Assembly: GCA_027021185.1 (NCBI GenBank)
Contig: JALUUU010000149.1
Location: 1-9,442 of the forward strand
DNA: 9,442 bases
DNA from: an archaeon
GTDB taxonomy: Archaea; Hydrothermarchaeota; Hydrothermarchaeia; Hydrothermarchaeales; JALUUU01
Direction: 5' to 3'
Below, piece after piece: positions 6,257 to 9,442 of this stretch. How positions within the stretch are numbered: position 1 is the first letter of the stretch; each line of letters starts with the position of its first letter. The position numbers and the translations under genes are program-made. The notes under the pieces are model-generated. The model did not search any database. It had not been told where the DNA came from and saw only the letters and a list, made by a program, of their open reading frames with translations.

Positions 6257-7363
6257 ATGGCCAAGCGGCGGAGGCAGAGGCGGATAGTTATAAAGGAGGG
6301 GATGAGCGCCGAGGAGCTTCTGGAGGTGCTCCAGGACTATGCCTCAGGGATCCTGGAGGATATACAAAAGGGCAGGAACCCCGGGTTCAATGTCCCCAAC
6401 CGGGGCACAGGGAACTTCATATACGACGAGAGGAAGGACGTCATCTATCTCGGGGACAAAAAATCTAAGAGAACCTTTCATAACGTGGCAACTACTGCCG
6501 CCTTCACCCAAATGCTCTTCATCATGAGCGTTCTCCATGAGGCCGCGGAGAGGAACAAGCATCTCACCAAGAGGGAGATCTACTACCAGGACCCTGAACT
6601 CTTTAACAAGGATCAGAAGACCAGCGACGGCATCCTGGAGGACATAGCGGTAACCCTCGGGGTGACCCGTCCATGTATTCGCGTCGTTGCGGCCGCGAAG
6701 GGCGTGTGCATAGGCGACCTGACCCTGCGGGAGAGCGGCGACACCTTCAACTGCAACGCCCTGGGCCGTGGTGGCTGGTCTATTTCGCCCTTCATAGATG
6801 AGGTGGAGATCCTGGACTGCGGCGCCGAGTACGTCCTTGTGGTGGAGAAAGACGCCGCCATGATCCGCCTCGTGGAAGAGGACTTTCATAAGCGCAACAA
6901 GTGCCTCCTCATCACCGGCAAGGGACAGCCAGACATAGCTACTCGACGCCTTGTAAGAAGGCTTAACAAGGAATACGGCCTCCCTGTCTTCATCCTCACG
7001 GACAGCGACAGTTACGGAATGCAGATATGCTCCAGCTACAAGAGGGGCAGCATCTCCCTGAGCTTCGAGAGCTCCTACTTAGCTGTCCCTAAAGCCAGAT
7101 TCCTAGGTCTTCTCCCAAGCGATCTGGACAAGTTCAAGATACCTCAGGCCGCCCGCCTCGAGATGACAGAGTGGGACCTTAAAAAAGCAAAAACCATGCT
7201 CGAGTATCCCTGGATAAAAAACAATAAGCGATGGAGCCGGGAACTAAGCCTAATGATAAAGCGCAGAGAAAAAGCGGAGCTCCAGGCTCTGGCGAAGCAC
7301 GGTATCACCTTCATGACCGACGTATACATACCCCAGAAACTCGCGGCAAAGGACTGGATATAG
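6257..7363 (+). CDS. top6A: DNA topoisomerase VI subunit A (Spo11 family)
   Basis: This is the DNA-cleaving subunit of Topo VI, which makes the double-strand break through a tyrosine-DNA link. In the 368-residue protein the catalytic segment is LTKREIYYQ, with Y110 the probable nucleophile. The Toprim metal site is built from VVEKD (E197) and LTDSDSYG (D249, D251), followed by YKRGS. It ends in the family-typical MLEYPW...KAELQALAKHG...VYIPQKL. The common DPxG form of the Toprim motif is here DSYG. I chose ATG 6257, with GGGAG 8 nt upstream; an in-frame TTG at 6233 would add eight residues and lies inside subunit B. Some stretches (IYYxDxELFxxxQ, GLLPSDL) recall eukaryotic Spo11. The last third is A-richer than the rest of the gene, and part of it (7157-7313) is duplicated at the end of the window. 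Confidence 0.94.
   Translation: MAKRRRQRRIVIKEGMSAEELLEVLQDYASGILEDIQKGRNPGFNVPNRGTGNFIYDERKDVIYLGDKKSKRTFHNVATTAAFTQMLFIMSVLHEAAERNKHLTKREIYYQDPELFNKDQKTSDGILEDIAVTLGVTRPCIRVVAAAKGVCIGDLTLRESGDTFNCNALGRGGWSISPFIDEVEILDCGAEYVLVVEKDAAMIRLVEEDFHKRNKCLLITGKGQPDIATRRLVRRLNKEYGLPVFILTDSDSYGMQICSSYKRGSISLSFESSYLAVPKARFLGLLPSDLDKFKIPQAARLEMTEWDLKKAKTMLEYPWIKNNKRWSRELSLMIKRREKAELQALAKHGITFMTDVYIPQKLAAKDWI
7157..7313 (+). repeat. Direct repeat copy 1: part of top6A 3' region
   Basis: This segment of top6A aligns without gaps to 9286-9442, with 18 mismatches over 157 nt (about 88.5% identity). The alignment stops on the right only because the window ends. The middle 83 nt (7193-7275) carry only two mismatches, and both outer parts are more diverged. 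It could be the chromosomal half of a pair of attachment sites. Confidence 0.9.
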
Positions 7364-7373
7364 GAGAAAAACA

Positions 7374-7553
7374 TTGCCCGAAAACAACGATAATAACAAC
7401 CTTGTTAATGTTCTTGGTGTATTCATCGCGATTATAGTAACATACATGTTTGGCAGAGAATTATCTCTTGCAGGACTAGTTGTATTTGCAACAATAATAG
7501 GCGTTGTTTACTTTATTCTTTTAGAATTACTTGTAAAAAATCCTTTTTTTTAA
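7374..7553 (+). CDS. Small two-helix membrane protein, unknown function
   Basis: This 59-residue protein is not recognised. A polar Asn/Asp-rich head (PENNDNNN) is followed by two hydrophobic segments, about 11-25 (VNVLGVFIAIIVTYM) and 31-54 (SLAGLVVFATIIGVVYFILL), separated by a short turn (FGREL). The C-terminus is short and contains one Lys. The start is TTG at 7374, supported by AGGAG 7 nt upstream that overlaps the top6A stop; a shorter version could start at the ATG for Met25, but it would lose the first helix. It could be read from the Topo VI transcript, yet its base composition belongs to the AT-rich island. The next gene follows after 16 nt. Confidence 0.6.
   Translation: MPENNDNNNLVNVLGVFIAIIVTYMFGRELSLAGLVVFATIIGVVYFILLELLVKNPFF
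7544..7550 (+). terminator. Possible oligo-T terminator
   Basis: A run of seven T closes the small membrane-protein gene just before its TAA. Archaeal RNA polymerase can stop at such tracts without a hairpin, so this may end the RHH-Topo VI transcript. In AT-rich DNA such a run is also expected by chance. Confidence 0.3.
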
Positions 7554-7569
7554 GTATTATTCTACTGTT

Positions 7570-8502
7570 TTGAGAGTAGAAGAAGGTATTCCAATTTATT
7601 TTGATATTTTTAAAAATTTAGAGGGTATACTAATTGAAACTGGATACGGAATTTTTTCTTTAAGATCCTCTAAAAATCCTATTTTTCTGAAAACTTTACG
7701 AAAAGATGAAATTCTAGTTGAATGTGCCGATAAAGGCAATCTGGAAAGTTTCAGGAAATTTTTGAAAGACTATTTAGAAATTCACGGTGAAAAGTTAAAA
7801 ATAACAAAAATAAACATAAAAAGTAGACTTTTAGAAATCTTAAAACAACATCTCGCTCCTTATAAATTTGGATTTTACGTGAATAAAGAAACATTAATTT
7901 TGTCAAATAGAATACATTATTCAAAAATTAATAAAGAAAAGATGATAGAGAATTTAAATAAAATCATACAACTTTTAGACTTAGAAGCATGGCTCAATAA
8001 AAGCAAAATAAAAGAAGGTCGAATAATTGATGAAATTGGTGAACTTATATATCATCCAGACATAGAAGAATTTAATAAAAAACTTAAAATGGATGATCTT
8101 TCTGAGACACATAGATGGACACTTATTTTGACCTCTAAAGAAAAAATGGAATTTTTTACACCACCTTCAAATCTCAAATTAAAAGAAAGAATGCGAAGAG
8201 CATTTAGTATAAAAATAGATTATCCGATTGAGTCGGAAACTAAAATTGTTTTTCCTAACTCTTTGGAAACTTTTTATATTTATGTAATTGCCAAAGTGCC
8301 TCGTTTTATCATTTCAGAAGATATTAAAAGAATATTTGAAAGTTGTACCAACGATATGCCTAAGTTTGTAAATGCACTAAAAGCTTATGACAATCAATTT
8401 GATCTGAAATTTAAATTTGCAGATACACGACTGGTCTCTATTAGAGAAGGTGTAATGGGGCATTGGATTGCCAAAAAAGTATCCGTCATAAACCCATATT
8501 AA
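7570..8502 (+). CDS. Hypothetical 310-residue protein, AT-rich, unrecognised
   Basis: I do not recognise this family. It is Lys/Ile/Glu-rich with no signal peptide or membrane helix, so probably cytoplasmic. The sequence alternates beta-rich parts (ILIETGYGIFSLRSS; FETFYIYVIAK-like stretch near 235-250) with amphipathic helices (FRKFLKDYLEIHG; MIENLNKIIQLLDLEAWLNK). A central part (about 180-205, ETHRWTLILTSKEKMEFFTP) and the C-terminal WIAKKVSVINPY look folded and non-repetitive. No catalytic motif could be assigned. The start is TTG at 7570; no ATG lies in frame before the ORF's upstream stop, and there is no Shine-Dalgarno, so the start is weak. It follows the two-helix protein by 16 nt on the same strand and may function with it. 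Codon use is far more AT-biased than the upstream genes, indicating recent acquisition. Confidence 0.72.
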   Translation: MRVEEGIPIYFDIFKNLEGILIETGYGIFSLRSSKNPIFLKTLRKDEILVECADKGNLESFRKFLKDYLEIHGEKLKITKINIKSRLLEILKQHLAPYKFGFYVNKETLILSNRIHYSKINKEKMIENLNKIIQLLDLEAWLNKSKIKEGRIIDEIGELIYHPDIEEFNKKLKMDDLSETHRWTLILTSKEKMEFFTPPSNLKLKERMRRAFSIKIDYPIESETKIVFPNSLETFYIYVIAKVPRFIISEDIKRIFESCTNDMPKFVNALKAYDNQFDLKFKFADTRLVSIREGVMGHWIAKKVSVINPY

Positions 8503-8608
8503 TTGCTTGAACTGTGTTCTCTCATATTAAATAAATCTAATAAACCGGATAAAAACACGACCACGGGATATGAGAGAAGAGGAACTCACTTTTATTTTCC
8601 TATTAAAC
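8503..8608. other. Convergent intergenic region with 11-bp inverted repeat
   Basis: The 310-residue gene and the PIN toxin gene end facing each other here. Perfect 11-base arms, TTCTCTCATAT (8517-8527) and ATATGAGAGAA (8568-8578), are separated by 40 nt. T-rich tracts follow on the plus strand (8590-8599). The arrangement could be a bidirectional terminator or a relic of an element end; the 40-nt loop is long for a terminator hairpin. Confidence 0.5.
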
Positions 8609-9004
8609 TTAAATCAGATCTTTTGTCCTTACTATGGCTACCACTTTGATTCCCTTAAAATGTCTGTCATGGGTCCATAGAGGCACATTGAGCTTCATAG
8701 AGAGAGCCAGGACGTCCACATCTTTTTCATCTAAGTGCTTAATGAGTTTCTCGGCTTCTCTTACTTTATTTATGTAGTCCTTTCTCTTGTAAATCTTAAG
8801 AGGTAGCAGAGAAAGAGCCCTTTCTATCTCACTTATTTCAACACCTGATTTATCAGAAATATAGGGAATGAATTTTCTTACCTCTTCTATTGTAAACTCG
8901 GATGTTGCGAATCTAAAGGTTCTTTTGAAAAATACCTCCCTCGAAACTCCGCCTATGAGAGCTGATACAATTGGATTAGCATCGACAACTATAAGAAGTT
9001 TCAT
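8609..9004 (-). CDS. vapC: PIN-domain ribonuclease toxin (VapC-type)
   Basis: PIN-domain toxins are Mg-dependent RNases that cut specific RNAs and block translation when freed from their antitoxin. The 131-residue protein has the acidic residues expected of the fold: D8 in VVDANPIVSALIGG, Glu in FTIEEVRKF (about 38-46), Asp in DEKDVDVLALS (about 92-102), and D113 in LWTHDRHF. All appear intact, so it should be active. The ATG at 9004 directly follows the antitoxin TAG with no gap, implying coupled translation. Size and order (antitoxin first) match archaeal VapBC. The exact RNA target cannot be read from sequence. Confidence 0.88.
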   Translation of the reverse strand: MKLLIVVDANPIVSALIGGVSREVFFKRTFRFATSEFTIEEVRKFIPYISDKSGVEISEIERALSLLPLKIYKRKDYINKVREAEKLIKHLDEKDVDVLALSMKLNVPLWTHDRHFKGIKVVAIVRTKDLI

Positions 9005-9217
9005 CTAATCCCCAAAAGCCTTCAAAATCTCCCCCTCAGAGACACCCTTCTTAACTAAAGCCTCTTTAACTTTATCCGAAATCTCAAAAAACGCTTTTTT
9101 CTTCAGCTCAAGAATCTTATCTTCAATTGCCTCCCTAACGAATTCTTCCTCATCCTCATACCCAAAAGCTTCTATGAAGTCTTTAAGAGTCTTATTCCGT
9201 TCAACCCCTACCGTCAC
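9005..9217 (-). CDS. vapB: Antitoxin partner of the PIN toxin
   Basis: This 70-residue acidic protein is encoded immediately before the PIN toxin. MTVGVERNKTLKDFIEAFGY gives a short strand and first helix, EDEEEFVREAIEDKILELKK gives a second helix, and the remaining helical C-terminus (ISDKVKEALVKKGVSEGEIL) could wrap the toxin. The fold resembles ribbon-helix-helix antitoxins. I place the start at GTG 9217, since AGGTG lies 6 nt upstream and a TATA box lies about 35 nt upstream. The frame stays open further upstream to 9418, but that extension runs antisense through the duplicated top6A fragment and the promoter, so it is not part of the gene. Confidence 0.8.
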   Translation of the reverse strand: MTVGVERNKTLKDFIEAFGYEDEEEFVREAIEDKILELKKKAFFEISDKVKEALVKKGVSEGEILKAFGD

Positions 9218-9223
9218 TTTTAA

Positions 9224-9258
9224 CACCTGAGACAATTTTAAGTTCTTGTATATAAAAA
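9224..9258 (-). promoter_or_regulatory. Promoter and ribosome binding site of the toxin-antitoxin pair
   Basis: Read on the minus strand, TTTTTATATA (9258-9249) is a good archaeal TATA box. Transcription would begin near 9227, and AGGTG (9228-9224) then precedes the GTG start at 9217 by 6 nt. The leader would be only about ten bases. Confidence 0.6.
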
Positions 9259-9285
9259 CATTTTTAACGTTTCCAAAGCTCTCCG

Positions 9286-9442
9286 CTCGAGATGACGGAG
9301 TACAATCTGAAAAAAGCCACGACCATGCTCGAGTATCCCTGGATAAAAAACAATAAGCGCTGGAGCAGGGAACTAAGCCTAATGATAAAGCGCAGAGAAA
9401 AAGCAGAACTACAAGCATTGGCCAAGCACGGTATCACCTTCA
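9286..9442 (+). pseudogene. 5'-truncated second copy of top6A (runs off window)
   Basis: This is direct repeat copy 2. It matches 7157-7313 ungapped, with 139 of 157 bases identical. Homology begins abruptly at CTCGAG (9286), and the preceding bases are unrelated to top6A; an in-frame TAA lies at 9265. Translation gives the top6A C-terminal part with only three changes (Trp to Tyr, Asp to Asn, Lys to Thr), and 12 of the 15 altered codons are synonymous. The frame is open from ATG 9292 to the window edge. Catalytic Tyr and Toprim parts are absent, so it cannot cut DNA by itself. It is most likely a gene remnant left by integration or recombination. Confidence 0.8.

Larger units (their letters stand above)
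7374..9285. other. AT-rich island bracketed by top6A sequence
   Basis: Directly after the top6A stop the sequence changes from GC-rich with GGAGG leaders to strongly AT-rich, with AAA/AAT/TTT/ATA codons dominating. The very AT-rich part reaches about 8600; the toxin-antitoxin part is less extreme but still unlike the upstream genes. The stretch ends exactly where a second copy of the top6A 3' region begins (9286). It holds a two-helix membrane protein, an unknown 310-residue protein and a toxin-antitoxin pair. This layout suggests horizontally gained DNA. No integrase, transposase or clear terminal inverted repeats are visible, so the mechanism is inferred. Confidence 0.65.

Noticed and set aside
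7374..9285. Insertion sequence or transposon
   Set aside because: No transposase or integrase motif was found, and there are no terminal inverted repeats at the island edges; only the top6A-derived direct repeat brackets it.
9218..9418. N-terminal extension of the antitoxin frame, including a hydrophobic signal-like stretch
   Set aside because: It runs antisense to the duplicated top6A fragment and across the TATA box; AGGTG-GTG at 9228-9215 gives a well-placed start for the 70-residue form.
1..9442. CRISPR arrays, tRNA or rRNA genes
   Set aside because: No regularly spaced short repeats, tRNA-like cloverleaf sequence or rRNA-like stretch was seen; nearly all of the window is covered by protein genes.

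Overview
The window looks archaeal and of euryarchaeal type. It carries archaellum motor and stator genes (flaF-G-H-I), a type IIB topoisomerase (Topo VI B and A subunits), cytochrome c maturation genes with an archaeal-style CcmE, an archaeal VapBC-type toxin-antitoxin pair, and TATA-like boxes close to start codons. Most genes are moderately GC-rich with strong GGAGG ribosome binding sites. The c-type cytochrome machinery suggests a respiring or electron-transferring archaeon, but the sequence does not settle the lineage.

Layout. (1) Positions 1-2740, minus strand: flaF, flaG, flaH and the first two thirds of flaI, tightly packed, with no archaellin in view. (2) 2741-2844: a short divergent promoter region. 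(3) 2845-4145, plus strand: ccmC, a ccmD-like 37-residue membrane protein and ccmE, which load and carry heme for c-type cytochromes. CcmE carries the C-x3-Y heme site. CcmC has Ser where the first heme-ligand His is expected. ccmE has no ordinary start codon ahead of its membrane anchor. (4) 4209-7363, plus strand: a 55-residue ribbon-helix-helix protein overlapping the start of a divergent Topo VI B subunit, followed by Topo VI A. All three probably form one operon with its own TATA box.

(5) 7374-9285: base composition drops sharply to AT-rich. This stretch holds a 59-residue two-helix membrane protein, an unrecognised 310-residue protein, an 11-bp inverted repeat between convergent genes, and a minus-strand antitoxin/PIN-toxin pair. 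(6) 9286-9442: a second, 5'-truncated copy of the Topo VI A 3' part, ungapped and about 88.5% identical to 7157-7313. It runs off the window.

The foreign-looking island is therefore bracketed by the intact topVIA gene and a duplicate of its 3' region. That is what integration of a mobile element at the 3' end of a gene would leave, although no integrase is visible here. The duplicate differs almost only at synonymous sites, so it was a working gene sequence until recently or came from a related lineage. This bracketed island and the RHH/Topo VI operon are the most interesting parts of the window.
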